Positions 34,906-44,044 are shown, counted from the stretch's first letter. The stretch: DNA of 46,442 nucleotides from an uncultured Alphaproteobacteria bacterium (GCA_944392295.1 CALXWE010000010.1:1-46442); one strand, 5' to 3'. Program-made: numbers and translations. The notes: a model not told the origin generated them from the letters alone.

Positions 34906-35904
34906 ATGAATAAGCGTTATCTTTATCGTTCAATAGCTTTGCACATCGCCGCCTTTTTGGTGTTGGTGATTGATTTGCCGTTTTTCGGACACGATAAAAT
35001 AACCATGGGGCAAGCCCCGATAATTGTTGATTTGAAAGATATAAAACTGGCGGAAATGACTAATCTCCCGCCTAAAGCCGTGTTGGGAAAAGAAGATAAA
35101 AAAGCAACCGTTCCCGAAAAAAAGCCCACTCAAAAGTGGACAACCGAAGAAACCAAACAACCCGATTTACCTCCGGCTCCTAAAGAAACCAAGGTAGAAG
35201 AACCTAAAAAAGACTATCTGGATACCACTCCTTCCGAGCCTGAAAAAAAGCCGGTCAAAAAGCCGGATACTAAGCCGACGCCTAAACCGGCACCCAAACC
35301 GGCGCCTAAACCGGCACAAAAGCCCACACCCAAACCTCAGCCCAAGCCGCAGAGCAAAACTCCGCCGGTAAAAAAGCCGGCAAGCAAAGCCAAGCCTAAA
35401 GCAGAAAACAAGACCATAACCAATCCGCTTAAGAGTTTAATGGATTCGGTAAGCTCTATTGAAAAAGAGCTCGGAGATACCGCCTCTCCGGCAGTAATTA
35501 AAGAAGGCACCGATGTTAACAATATGGGTGTTGAGGGCGGAACCGGCGGTTCATATTTCAGCGATTTAACCATTTCCGAAACCGATGCCATTGCCGGACG
35601 CTTAAGAGAGTGTTGGAATTTAGACCCCGGCGCGCGCGGTATTGAAAATATGATAATTGAAATAAGAGCCTATTTAAATCGCGACGGCTCAATCAGAGAC
35701 GTACAAATCTTAGATACGGCGCGTATGCGCTCCGACCCGCATTTCAGAGCCATAGCCGAAAGTGCCCGCCGCGCGGTTTATACCTGCTCTAATAAAAACA
35801 ACGTCAATATTTATAAAATCTTTCCCGAAAAGTATGCCGATAAATATAAACTCTGGAATACTTTGCTGTTAAGATTTAACCCCATGGATGCCAGCGTTAA
35901 TTAA
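34906..35904 (+). CDS. tolA: Tol-Pal system protein TolA-like
   Basis: A 332-residue TolA/TonB-type protein. An N-terminal membrane helix (ALHIAAFLVLVIDLPFF) is followed by a periplasm-spanning Pro/Lys-rich stretch with repeats of the type KPAPKPAPKP (about residues 55-165), then a C-terminal TolA domain from about 225 (AGRLRECWNLDPGARG, IEIRAYLNRDGSI). The rod is Pro/Lys-rich rather than a long Ala-rich helix as in E. coli, as often seen in alphaproteobacteria. tolB and pal do not follow; an HD-domain gene overlaps the stop (TAATG). Confidence 0.9.
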   Translation: MNKRYLYRSIALHIAAFLVLVIDLPFFGHDKITMGQAPIIVDLKDIKLAEMTNLPPKAVLGKEDKKATVPEKKPTQKWTTEETKQPDLPPAPKETKVEEPKKDYLDTTPSEPEKKPVKKPDTKPTPKPAPKPAPKPAQKPTPKPQPKPQSKTPPVKKPASKAKPKAENKTITNPLKSLMDSVSSIEKELGDTASPAVIKEGTDVNNMGVEGGTGGSYFSDLTISETDAIAGRLRECWNLDPGARGIENMIIEIRAYLNRDGSIRDVQILDTARMRSDPHFRAIAESARRAVYTCSNKNNVNIYKIFPEKYADKYKLWNTLLLRFNPMDASVN

Positions 35905-36722
35905 TGATAAATATGCCAAAAGAAAGAGCCCTGCTACAAAAAGCTTTTGAAGAAAGTTACGCTAAAATTAAGGATAACGAGTTTTGTGAGCAAACAGCTC
36001 TCTCCAAGCTCAAACATTCTTTTCAGGTTTTAGGTATGGGCAATTATCTTTTGCGCCATGAGCCGCTATTTAAAAATAAACCGGCTGATTATATAGCCGA
36101 TTGTAAAGCAGTGTGCTTGCTGCATGATATCGGACGTTTTCGAGAGCTGGAATTTTTATTTAAAGATATGAATTCTCATCACAATCACGCACTGTACAGT
36201 TATCAGATGTTAAAAGAAAAAGGCTGTACCAATCTCCGCATATTGCTGCCGATTAAGCACCATACTTATGATATAAGCTTACTTGAAACCGATGAGGAAT
36301 TTATAAAACTTCAAGATGATAAGCTAAAAACCGAAATAATTGAAATTTACAAGCTCATCAAAGATGCCGATAAACTGGCAAACCTTTATATTGCCAAAAC
36401 CAAGGGTCGCATATTTCACGATTTACTTTCTAAAAAGATATTTCAAAGACCTTTAGACCAGAATATTTCAGAAAATGTATGGTCAAGTTTCAGTCATTAT
36501 GAACTGGTAAAAACTGCCGATGTTGAATGCTTAAACGATAGACTTTTGCAAGTTATTGCCTTTATTTTTGACTTTAATTTTAAAAGCTCGTTTAATTTTG
36601 TAACGTTTCACGGCTTGATAGATTATTTACTTAACATACTTGCGGGGCACAACTTAGACCAAGAGCGTCAACACGATATAGAAAATATGGTTAAAGCCTA
36701 TATTGCGGAAAGGCTAAAATAA
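35904..36722 (+). CDS. HD-domain phosphohydrolase-like protein
   Basis: A 272-residue soluble HD-superfamily protein. Metal-binding residues are visible as LKHSFQV near residue 32, LLHDIGRF near 73, NSHHNHALYSY near 90, IKHHTYD near 113 and IKDADKLANL near 152, so all HD-type ligands seem present. The substrate is not evident; related proteins hydrolyse nucleotides or nucleotide second messengers. It overlaps tolA by one base and is probably in the tol transcript, taking the place where tolB is usually found. Confidence 0.78.
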   Translation: MINMPKERALLQKAFEESYAKIKDNEFCEQTALSKLKHSFQVLGMGNYLLRHEPLFKNKPADYIADCKAVCLLHDIGRFRELEFLFKDMNSHHNHALYSYQMLKEKGCTNLRILLPIKHHTYDISLLETDEEFIKLQDDKLKTEIIEIYKLIKDADKLANLYIAKTKGRIFHDLLSKKIFQRPLDQNISENVWSSFSHYELVKTADVECLNDRLLQVIAFIFDFNFKSSFNFVTFHGLIDYLLNILAGHNLDQERQHDIENMVKAYIAERLK

Positions 36723-36734
36723 AAGAGGCGGAAT

Positions 36735-38189
36735 TTATCTGCCTCTTTTGTTGCGAGCCACTTTGGTTAAATTAACCGAAGGCTTTTTATGTTTACCCTT
36801 TTTAGTAAAGGCCTTGGTTAGATTTACCAAATACTTTTTAACAATATTGTCACGATAGCGATTAAACATATCCTTAAGCCAAGCCGGAGAATTTTCAAAA
36901 GTTTCATCGGTTAAAGCCATTGAGGAACGTATCAATAAGTTATTATCTAAAAGCTGTCTGCAATATTTAAATGTACCGTCCTTGTCAGACTTATATCCCA
37001 AAGCTTTTAATTTATCTTCCAAAATACGGGCATCTCTTAAAACACTGATGTTATATTCACCGAATGTTTTACTGTTTATAGACTGGATTTGAAGAAAACC
37101 TAAGTAAATTTGCGAATTTATCAAACGTTTATCGCCTTCCAGTTGGGTTTTAAAAAAGTTTTCTTTTAATCTTCTTACTTTTTCATAAATCGAATGAGTT
37201 AAATTATCTGCTCTAAAAAATTGTATTTTAATTTTATACTGAATTTCACAAAAAAACGGAAGAATCCTTTTACCACCATCAATACCAATAGGTAAATAGT
37301 TTTTCATATCCCGATAGTTTTTTGCATTTTCAAAAAACAATTTGGCGTTTTTAGGGTCGTTATCCAGATACTTGCTCGGGCGGGAACTTTTAACCGCTGA
37401 GCCCTTTTGCATAACCAAGTTATACACTCCCACAACGTCATCATAACGCGGAGCAAGTATGGAACAGCGCAAAATATCTTTCATTTTTTGCAAAGGAGTA
37501 CGCAGCTTAGCTTTATCAAGACCGGCCTCTTCAATGGTTTGTCCTGGTTTAAGTTTAGCTAATTCTTTTTGGCGTTCCTGGTCATATTTTCCGTTGATTT
37601 TAACTTTTTCAATGGCTCTTTCAACATCCTTCATCTGCGGAACGACGATTTGTATTTTAATTTTTGAGGGAACAATTCCCGGAATCTGATTTTCAACTCT
37701 CCACGGAGCATCAATTTCATATTCATAGACCATGGTTGTATCAGGACCGACGTGCTCCTCAAAGTAAGGCGTTTCCTCATCAATTTTACCTTCAAGCAGA
37801 TTGATGTACTTAATAGACTGCGGAGGACATCCAAAAATTTTATTTAACGAGTGTTTAAATTCATCATAAAGTTCCGAACTGTTAATGTAATAATCATATA
37901 AAAAATCTCTGGTTTCTCGGTCAATTTCGCCTTTTTGAAAGCTATTATCAATTTTCTTTAAATTTTCCGAAGCTTTAAGAAGACGTTTTTGTTCAAGTTC
38001 TTCTTTTGAAAGATTGAGGTTGGGGCGTCCATATTCTTCAATGGCGGTTTTATTTAAATGCTCAAGTATCTCGTTACGATTATCAACCGTATCGAGAGGA
38101 ATTTTAAGATCTTGCTCAACGTCAAAAACTAAGTTTACGGAGTTCGGATCACTAAATTGATTTTCTTTATCTGCTATTTCTTCACTCAT
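36735..38189 (-). CDS. Large orphan protein with a RelA/SpoT-like nucleotidyltransferase core
   Basis: A 484-residue cytoplasmic protein of no family I can name firmly. Residues about 205-350 resemble the RelA/SpoT synthetase fold: KMKDILRCSIL stands where family members have the D-containing DLIGIR block, KNYRDMKNYL recalls the GYRSxH-type block, CEIQYKIK matches the EIQIRT strand with its metal-binding glutamate, and THSIYEKVRRL matches the following helix. An acidic N-terminal region and a very basic C-terminus (KKGKHKKPSVNLTKVARNKRGR) flank it. Start ATG at 38189 follows AAGGG by 7 bases; the 38207 start lacks this. It has no operon partner and is probably not one of the standard bifunctional Rel proteins. 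Confidence 0.5.
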   Translation of the reverse strand: MSEEIADKENQFSDPNSVNLVFDVEQDLKIPLDTVDNRNEILEHLNKTAIEEYGRPNLNLSKEELEQKRLLKASENLKKIDNSFQKGEIDRETRDFLYDYYINSSELYDEFKHSLNKIFGCPPQSIKYINLLEGKIDEETPYFEEHVGPDTTMVYEYEIDAPWRVENQIPGIVPSKIKIQIVVPQMKDVERAIEKVKINGKYDQERQKELAKLKPGQTIEEAGLDKAKLRTPLQKMKDILRCSILAPRYDDVVGVYNLVMQKGSAVKSSRPSKYLDNDPKNAKLFFENAKNYRDMKNYLPIGIDGGKRILPFFCEIQYKIKIQFFRADNLTHSIYEKVRRLKENFFKTQLEGDKRLINSQIYLGFLQIQSINSKTFGEYNISVLRDARILEDKLKALGYKSDKDGTFKYCRQLLDNNLLIRSSMALTDETFENSPAWLKDMFNRYRDNIVKKYLVNLTKAFTKKGKHKKPSVNLTKVARNKRGR

Positions 38190-38354
38190 AATGCAGCCCT
38201 TAAGCATTTGTTTTATTTTTCAACTTCCCTATCATAGCACAAAATTTTGTCTAAACAAGTGTTTTTTTCATAAAAACAAGTATTTTTATGTAAAGATAGT
38301 TGTTTTTTTTGAAAAAACGTTTTAATAATGAGCCAAAATAGGAGCTTAAATAAG

Positions 38355-38693
38355 ATGCGACAATATTATCCGATAATTTTGCTTACCATATCTAACATTT
38401 TTATGACTTTTGCGTGGTACGGACATTTAAGGTTTAAGTCTGCAGCATTATGGGTTGTAATTTTAGCAAGTTGGGGTTTAGCCTTTTTTGAATATATATT
38501 TCAAGTTCCGGCCAATCGTATCGGGCACGAGTATTTTAGTGCTGCACAGTTAAAAGTAATGCAAGAGATAATCACCATAATAATTTTCTGCATTTTCTCG
38601 GTACTGTATTTAAAAGAAGAGATGCGCTGGAATTATGTGGTTGGTTTTTTACTTATAGCACTGGCGGCATTTTTCGTATTTAAAAAGTGGTAG
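38355..38693 (+). CDS. DUF486 / DMT-family membrane protein
   Basis: A 112-residue protein with four hydrophobic segments. The pattern NIFMTFAWYGHL near residue 14, SWGLAFFEYIFQVPANRIGH in the middle and FCIFSVLYLKEE matches DUF486, a family of small drug/metabolite-transporter-like proteins of unknown substrate. ATG 38355 follows GGAG (10 bases) and gives the usual length; an in-frame ATG at 38328 would add nine residues without a ribosome site. The gap upstream (38208-38354) is rich in T/A runs with two ACAAGTxTTTTT repeats. Confidence 0.82.
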   Translation: MRQYYPIILLTISNIFMTFAWYGHLRFKSAALWVVILASWGLAFFEYIFQVPANRIGHEYFSAAQLKVMQEIITIIIFCIFSVLYLKEEMRWNYVVGFLLIALAAFFVFKKW

Positions 38694-38760
38694 CAAGGCA
38701 AGCTTGACAATAAAAACCTCAGATGGTAATGGTTTATAAAAAAAATAAAAGGGAAAAGAG

Positions 38761-39816
38761 ATGGATATAGTATTAACCGGTGACAGACCGACAGGAAAAT
38801 TACATTTAGGACATTACGTAGGTTCATTAAAGCGCAGGGTAGAAATGCAAAATACCGGCAAGTATGATATGCATATTATGATTGCCGATGCTCAAGCCTT
38901 AACCGACAATGCCGATGATATAAACAAAGTAAGAAATAACATATCGGAAGTTGCGCTTGATTATTTGTCATGCGGGCTCGATTTTGATAAATCGACCATA
39001 TTCATTCAATCGCAAATACCCGAATTGTGCGAATTATCGTTTTATTATATGAATTTGGTAACGGTATCACGTTTACAAAGAAATCCGACGGTTAAAAACG
39101 AGATACATTTGCGCGGCTTTAAGCAAAGCGTTCCGGTAGGTTTTTTCACCTATCCGATTAGTCAGGCGGCAGATATAACCGCATTTAAGGCCAATTTAGT
39201 GCCGGTTGGGGAAGACCAGTTGCCGATGATAGAGCAAACCCGAGAGATAGTTCGTTCTTTTAACTCCATTTACAAAGAAGTTTTGGTTGAGCCTACGGCA
39301 GTATTGCCGGAAAACAGCCGTTGTTCACGTTTGCCCGGTTTAGACGGTGCCGCTAAAATGAGTAAATCGTTAGGAAACTGCATATACTTATCTGACAGCT
39401 CCAACGATATTAAGAAAAAAGTACAAAGTATGTTTACCGACCCGACGCATTTAAGAATAGAAGATCCCGGACATACGGAAAATAATCCGGTGTTTATTTA
39501 TTTAGATGCCTTTTGCAGAGATGAGCATTTCAAAGCCTTTTTGCCGGCTTATGCCAATTTGGCAGAAATGAAAGCTCATTACGAACGTGGCGGCTTGGGA
39601 GATGGTACAGTTAAAAAGTTTTTAAATGAGATTTTGCAAGCCGAATTAAAGCCCATCCGTGAAAAAAGAGAAGAGCTGGCCAAAGATTTACCCTATATAT
39701 TTGAAAAATTGCATCAGGGAAGCCAGAAAGCTCGTGAAGTTGCGGCTCAAACTTTAGATGAAGTTAAAACCGCAATGGGCATTAACTATTTTAATGGTAA
39801 CTCTTTAATTAAGTAG
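38761..39816 (+). CDS. trpS: Tryptophanyl-tRNA synthetase
   Basis: A 351-residue class I synthetase charging tRNA-Trp. The HIGH-type motif is [12 protein letters not shown] at residues 10-21 and the KMSKS motif is [10 protein letters not shown] near 198. The [14 protein letters not shown] block also fits. It begins directly [12 protein letters not shown] with no N-terminal extension, a form also seen in the second TrpRS class of several bacteria. A ribosome site (AAAGGGAAAAG) precedes the ATG. The SemiSWEET gene follows after 7 bases. Confidence 0.95.
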   Translation: MDIVLTGDRPTGKLHLGHYVGSLKRRVEMQNTGKYDMHIMIADAQALTDNADDINKVRNNISEVALDYLSCGLDFDKSTIFIQSQIPELCELSFYYMNLVTVSRLQRNPTVKNEIHLRGFKQSVPVGFFTYPISQAADITAFKANLVPVGEDQLPMIEQTREIVRSFNSIYKEVLVEPTAVLPENSRCSRLPGLDGAAKMSKSLGNCIYLSDSSNDIKKKVQSMFTDPTHLRIEDPGHTENNPVFIYLDAFCRDEHFKAFLPAYANLAEMKAHYERGGLGDGTVKKFLNEILQAELKPIREKREELAKDLPYIFEKLHQGSQKAREVAAQTLDEVKTAMGINYFNGNSLIK

Positions 39817-39823
39817 GTTTTTT

Positions 39824-40084
39824 ATGGATATAGTATTAGAGATAATAGGTTGCGTTGCCGGCATATGCACGGCAACCTGCTTTTTGCCGCAAACTCTTCA
39901 AACTTTAAAAAGTCATGAAGTAGAAGGTTTATCTGCAACAAGTTATGTCATTTACAGTTTGGGAATGCTTTGCTGGCTGATATACGGCACATATTTATCA
40001 TCAGTACAAATGATAATATTTAACCTTATATCATTAATTTTTGCTCTTGCGGTTTTGTATATGATAATAAGGTACAAAAAGTAG
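39824..40084 (+). CDS. SemiSWEET-type sugar transporter
   Basis: An 86-residue protein with three helices and a PQ-loop: FLPQTLQTLKS near residue 21, then LSATSYVIYSLGMLCWLIYG. This is the full length of a bacterial SemiSWEET, which dimerises to move sugars such as sucrose or glucose by facilitated diffusion. The actual sugar is unknown. It is probably cotranscribed with trpS, and its first five codons are identical in sequence to those of trpS. Confidence 0.85.
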   Translation: MDIVLEIIGCVAGICTATCFLPQTLQTLKSHEVEGLSATSYVIYSLGMLCWLIYGTYLSSVQMIIFNLISLIFALAVLYMIIRYKK

Positions 40085-40147
40085 TTTGATTTTATAGCGT
40101 GGTAAAACCTACACATATTAGTTGCTTTTAATTTAAGGAGCAATATA

Positions 40148-40195
40148 ATGAAAGAAAATCAAAACCAAGGAGGACGCTATGGAAGTTCAAGATAA
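40148..40195 (+). CDS. Possible 15-codon upstream ORF overlapping the next gene
   Basis: AAGGAG with 7-base spacing precedes ATG 40148, which opens a 15-residue frame (MKENQNQGGRYGSSR) ending at TAA 40195, 14 bases past the next gene's start. The frame contains the ribosome site (AAGGAGG) of that gene. The arrangement would allow translational coupling or a leader-peptide control, but it could be incidental. Confidence 0.3.
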   Translation: MKENQNQGGRYGSSR

Positions 40196-41462
40196 AGTTA
40201 AAAAATTCAGCCAAGAATTAAAAGAAAATAAAAAACTCAAGCCTTTTAATATCTGGGCCTTTATTTTTTCATCGTTTTATTTTCTTTACATAGAATGTCC
40301 GTGGCTGTTCTGTTTGTTCTTGGTTCTTCCGCTTTTGCTGACCATGCCGCTTATGTTTGTGGTGTACATTAATTGGGCGTTTTTAATATCGCTTTTGATA
40401 TCACACACCATTGCCGGTTTTGTTGCCAATAAAAAGTACAGAGCTTATCAACAAAACTTTGTTGAGAAATTTAAAGATGCCGACGCTTCCCGTCCGGCTG
40501 AATATTTTGCCGTATCATCGGTTAGGGTGTTTATTTTGGGTATTTTAAGCCTTGGCTTCTATTATATTTATTGGGGCTTTAGAAACTGGAAAGCTTATCA
40601 ACAAGCCACAAAAGATGATGTTAATCCTTATTTGTGCGGTTTCTTTATAGTGTTTACAGCCCCGTTGTTATGCTTTAAAATGAACAAAACCCTTAAAAAA
40701 GGTAAATCGCTATTAATCTGCGGCTTTGCTTACCTTTTAGCTTATGTCGGTATATATGCCTTGAACGCCCTTGACAGAATTGGTTCTATTGCACCGTCCG
40801 AGGCGGTATTGATATTAATTTTGTGGGCACTGTGTTTCTTGATTGTTATGACGGCGTTGCTCCCCGTACAAAGAGCAGTTAATAAGTATAACAAAGAAGT
40901 TCTTAATAAAGACAGAACCAAAGAATTTACTTTAGGTGAAATCTTCTTAAGCTTATTGGGCTTTTTAATGTTTGTTTTGAGCTTTCTTGCAGCTCTGGCA
41001 AATAATCGGCAAAATCTGGAAGTTTCCGAAAAAGCTTGGGCTTCGGTCGGATTTGTATACCGCAACACTAAAGTTTATGAAAGCGTTTGTGCCAAAGAAG
41101 GTTATACGTTAACGCAATATCCGCAAAACTTTAAAACTTATTTTGCTGCAGACTTAGATAATTTACAAAAAAGTCTTACCAAATATGGCTTTTCAATGGA
41201 TGAAATGTTTTCTTACATCAGCTCCGAATTACAGCCGATGGCAGAGCAGGCAATTTATCAAGAGCTTGAAGAATTACGTGATATCTGGTTAAGAATGGCT
41301 GTGGCTAATGAAATCGGTATCCCGATAGAAGAGGTTACTTTAACCGAAGATCAAAAAACTTTACTTTCGTTAAAAGATACATGTGAAATTTTCGATTCCG
41401 AAGGTATGGAGCTTTTAAAAGCCAGTCCGGATATAAACTTTCTAAAAAACAACGCTTTTTAG
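40179..41462 (+). CDS. Multi-pass membrane protein with DUF2628-like N-terminus
   Basis: A 427-residue protein. The N-terminal NIWAFIFSSFYFLYIECPWLF recalls DUF2628 proteins, in which a short cytoplasmic start precedes two helices. A second unit, GILSLGFYYIYWGFRNWKAYQ near residue 119, resembles DUF4234. In all about seven helices lie in residues 25-275, followed by a soluble helical domain of about 150 residues (around SEKAWASVGFVYRNTKVY to the end). Function unknown. AAGGAGG lies 5 bases before the ATG, inside a tiny upstream frame. Confidence 0.6.
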   Translation: MEVQDKVKKFSQELKENKKLKPFNIWAFIFSSFYFLYIECPWLFCLFLVLPLLLTMPLMFVVYINWAFLISLLISHTIAGFVANKKYRAYQQNFVEKFKDADASRPAEYFAVSSVRVFILGILSLGFYYIYWGFRNWKAYQQATKDDVNPYLCGFFIVFTAPLLCFKMNKTLKKGKSLLICGFAYLLAYVGIYALNALDRIGSIAPSEAVLILILWALCFLIVMTALLPVQRAVNKYNKEVLNKDRTKEFTLGEIFLSLLGFLMFVLSFLAALANNRQNLEVSEKAWASVGFVYRNTKVYESVCAKEGYTLTQYPQNFKTYFAADLDNLQKSLTKYGFSMDEMFSYISSELQPMAEQAIYQELEELRDIWLRMAVANEIGIPIEEVTLTEDQKTLLSLKDTCEIFDSEGMELLKASPDINFLKNNAF

Positions 41463-41498
41463 GTAAGTCAGGTACGTATTTGAAAGTAAATGTATATA

Positions 41499-41529
41499 AA
41501 AGCCCCGAATTTTAATTTCGGGGTTTTTT
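41499..41529 (+). terminator. Intrinsic terminator
   Basis: CCCCGAA (41503-41509) pairs with TTCGGGG (41517-41523), flanked by A and T runs. It closes the preceding membrane protein gene. Confidence 0.88.
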
Positions 41530-41623
41530 GATATAAAGGGGAATAAATATAGTTACTTGTTGATAGATGTATAAGAGTTGATATTATAAATTTATAACAA
41601 TTAAATTTTAAAGGTTAGCGGCA

Positions 41624-42430
41624 ATGGAAGATAGAGGCATCATAAAATTAAGCAACGACCGAGCAGAATGTAAAATAGCTCTTTTCGGAGGTAATTTGTT
41701 ATCATACCGCTTAAAAGGTGATGAACATGATATTTTTTGGCTTGGAGATTTAAATAAATTTGATAATGTTCAGGTTATAAGGGGAGGAATGCCCGTTAGC
41801 TGGCCGCGTTTTGCCGAAGAAGAATTAAATAATAATCTGCCGCGCCACGGGTTTGCTCGTTTATCAAACTGGAACTTAAAAAAAGCTTCGGTAGATAATG
41901 AAAAAATTGCTGTAGAACTGTCATTGCAGTCGGAGGCTAAGTATAATATCCATGCAACGGTTAATCTGTATATTACCATAACCGATAAACTTGAATATTG
42001 TTTAGAAACCATCAATAACGGTCAAGAAACTTTTACTTTCAGCGAGGCTTTGCACGCTTATTTTAACATAAGTTCGGTAGATAATGTTAAAATTAAAGGA
42101 TTAAAAGGTCATACTTATAAAAATTCGTTAGACGGTAAAATGTATAAGCTGGAAGATGATTTACAAATCAAAGGCGAAGTTGATAGTATTTTTCTTAACC
42201 AAACCGAGCCGGTTGAGATAACAGACAGCGGATATAATCGTGTTATAGAAATTAATAAAGAGGGCTCAAAAACCACGGTAGTATGGAACCCTAATAAAGA
42301 TTTAGCCGAGATGAGTAAGGAACAGTACAAAACCTTTGTGTGCGTAGAACCTTCAAATGTTGGCGATTACAGTATTAAACTTGCTCCAAAAGAAAAACAT
42401 CAAATTAAGGTAACCATTAAAAGCAAGTAA
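41624..42430 (+). CDS. D-hexose-6-phosphate mutarotase (aldose 1-epimerase family)
   Basis: A 268-residue galactose-mutarotase-fold protein of the YeaD type, interconverting the anomers of glucose-6-phosphate and related sugars. The catalytic set is visible: RGGMPVSWPRF near residue 47, LPRHGFAR with the first histidine near 74, EALHAYFN with the second near 143, and the glutamate in FVCVEPSNVGD near 242. It has its own terminator and no sugar operon around it. Confidence 0.86.
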   Translation: MEDRGIIKLSNDRAECKIALFGGNLLSYRLKGDEHDIFWLGDLNKFDNVQVIRGGMPVSWPRFAEEELNNNLPRHGFARLSNWNLKKASVDNEKIAVELSLQSEAKYNIHATVNLYITITDKLEYCLETINNGQETFTFSEALHAYFNISSVDNVKIKGLKGHTYKNSLDGKMYKLEDDLQIKGEVDSIFLNQTEPVEITDSGYNRVIEINKEGSKTTVVWNPNKDLAEMSKEQYKTFVCVEPSNVGDYSIKLAPKEKHQIKVTIKSK

Positions 42431-42443
42431 AAAACCAATAAAA

Positions 42444-42482
42444 AAGCACTCAACTCATTCAAATAAAAAGTTGAGTGCTTTG
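42444..42482. terminator. Bidirectional terminator between convergent genes
   Basis: A 12-bp stem (42444-42455 with 42469-42480) with A/T runs on both sides. It lies between the mutarotase gene and the minus-strand methyltransferase gene. Confidence 0.85.
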
Positions 42483-42495
42483 TTTAGGTAAAAAA

Positions 42496-43851
42496 TCAGT
42501 TTTTGGTTTTCATTAAATATAGAGTTCTTTTAGTACCCGAAATTTTAACTTTTTCCATAATTTCGAACAATTCTTTAAAAGATTGTTCAAAACACTCTTG
42601 CGTATAATCGGTAAAAATATCTTCTCTTGAAGCAAGTAAAATCTGTACCTGAGAATCATCTTTGGGTACAAACTCAATAATCAAATAAGAAGTAAGCTCT
42701 GATAAAAATGAAGCCAAATAATTTAATGGAATATTGTTGGAAATACACAAGTGGTGCATTAAAGCCAGAGCAAAAATCACATCAGGTTTACCGCGCTCTT
42801 TCCAAGATTTTCGCTCTTTATTGTCCCAGCCGATAGCCGGAGATGGGTTCAACAAATCACAAATAAAAGGCATTAAATTTTGTTCTTTATTTTTCTTTAT
42901 CTCAATATAATTTCGCTCAACGGCCATGGGGTCAATATCAAAAGCGAGCGTTGGTATCCCTTTATTTGAAGCAATACGCGAAAAAAATCCGTTATTGGCA
43001 CCTAAATCCCAAACACTTTTCGGCGCCGGAATTTTAGATAAAAGCTCATCAATTAATTTGCCTTTTTGCTCCAGAGCCTTATCATAGTTGGTAAAAGAAT
43101 AATAATCTTTCCATTCTGTTTCCGGGTTAGGATTTTTTAGCGACGACACGGTATAAAAAAGGTCTTCAACCAAGGCAATATGCTTTTTCAAAGACATATT
43201 AGTCATTTTATGAGAATCTTTTTGCGAATGGTCGTACTTTTTTTGAAACCAGGCATTTAAATGAATATGGGTTAATATTCCCAATGATGTAAACTTAGGA
43301 AGCATTTTTGAAGCAAGTTCCAAGGGTATGCCGTCGATATAGTTTTTCATCAAGCATGACAAGCCCAAATCTTTATACGACATCAAAGCCAAAGGCGCCA
43401 AAAAATGCTGACAGAACTGTTTATAAGCCTTCCAAGGAAGATTAGGGTCGAGTTGTTCAAAAGAAAGCGTATCAATAAAAACAGGTTTTCCGTCCTTAAA
43501 CTGAACGTTATAAGCGGAAGCGTCTTTTAATGACATACCATATTCCAAAGCTTTTTTCTGAATTTTAAGGGTTAATAAAGCCGCATCTTTATACTGCTGA
43601 AAAGACCACTCGTAAGGGTATGAAATAAAATCGATTTTTTCCGGAGATATAGTTTTATAGCAGCTATTATGGTTTTTAATTTCCGTGTGAGCAACAAGCC
43701 ATTCTTTGGCAACAAGCTGATTATAAAGTCCGGAGTTCATCAGGGACTCATAGTTTTTGGCGTAGCATTCATTTATTTGCCTAAAGAGCTGCCCGTTTTT
43801 TTGATATATAAATCCGGAAGGGTCTCGAAAAGACGAAAACTCTCTATTCAT
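42496..43851 (-). CDS. Kinase-like/SAM-methyltransferase fusion protein (NoeA-like)
   Basis: A 451-residue protein in two parts. Residues about 85-190 look kinase-like: GMSLKDASAYNVQF followed by KPVFIDTLSF mimic the catalytic-loop D...N and the metal-binding aspartate. Residues about 270-440 are a class I methyltransferase with SVWDLGANNGFFSRIA (motif I), AFDIDPMAVERN and DVIFALALMHHL. This build resembles proteins annotated as nodulation methyltransferase NoeA and enzymes in surface-polysaccharide loci. It is last in a three-gene minus-strand operon and overlaps the small membrane gene by 8 bases. Acceptor unknown. Confidence 0.75.
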   Translation of the reverse strand: MNREFSSFRDPSGFIYQKNGQLFRQINECYAKNYESLMNSGLYNQLVAKEWLVAHTEIKNHNSCYKTISPEKIDFISYPYEWSFQQYKDAALLTLKIQKKALEYGMSLKDASAYNVQFKDGKPVFIDTLSFEQLDPNLPWKAYKQFCQHFLAPLALMSYKDLGLSCLMKNYIDGIPLELASKMLPKFTSLGILTHIHLNAWFQKKYDHSQKDSHKMTNMSLKKHIALVEDLFYTVSSLKNPNPETEWKDYYSFTNYDKALEQKGKLIDELLSKIPAPKSVWDLGANNGFFSRIASNKGIPTLAFDIDPMAVERNYIEIKKNKEQNLMPFICDLLNPSPAIGWDNKERKSWKERGKPDVIFALALMHHLCISNNIPLNYLASFLSELTSYLIIEFVPKDDSQVQILLASREDIFTDYTQECFEQSFKELFEIMEKVKISGTKRTLYLMKTKN

Positions 43852-44044
43852 CGATATTGTCTTTCTTTTTTGTTTTAAAGATATGTTGTTTTATAAAGGC
43901 GATAACTTGTCTAAAATACATCATTAAAACCATAAACGAAGCAATCAGCCCCTGCACAATCATGGAACCTATGCCTAAATCAATATAAGAATAGGCAGGA
44001 TTCGCCCATAACAAACAAATAAAACACCAAACTATTTTTTTCAT
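43844..44044 (-). CDS. 66-residue membrane protein of a surface-modification cassette
   Basis: A small protein with a signal peptide (IVWCFICLLWANPAYS), then YIDLGIGSMIVQGLIASFMVLMM and a basic tail. The Y-[IL]-D-x-G-x-GS start followed by one helix is typical of small proteins found beside methyltransferase and sulfatase genes in polysaccharide clusters. It overlaps both neighbours (ATGA upstream, 8 bases downstream), so all three are likely made together. Role unknown. Confidence 0.7.
   Translation of the reverse strand: MKKIVWCFICLLWANPAYSYIDLGIGSMIVQGLIASFMVLMMYFRQVIAFIKQHIFKTKKKDNIDE

Noticed and set aside
35280..35360. Repetitive DNA in tolA as a possible tandem-repeat element.
   Set aside because: The repeat is the coding of the Pro/Lys periplasmic spacer typical of TolA/TonB proteins.
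38230..38310. Direct repeats ACAAGTxTTTTT before the DUF486 gene as an array or operator.
   Set aside because: Only two imperfect copies in very AT-rich DNA; chance is a sufficient explanation.
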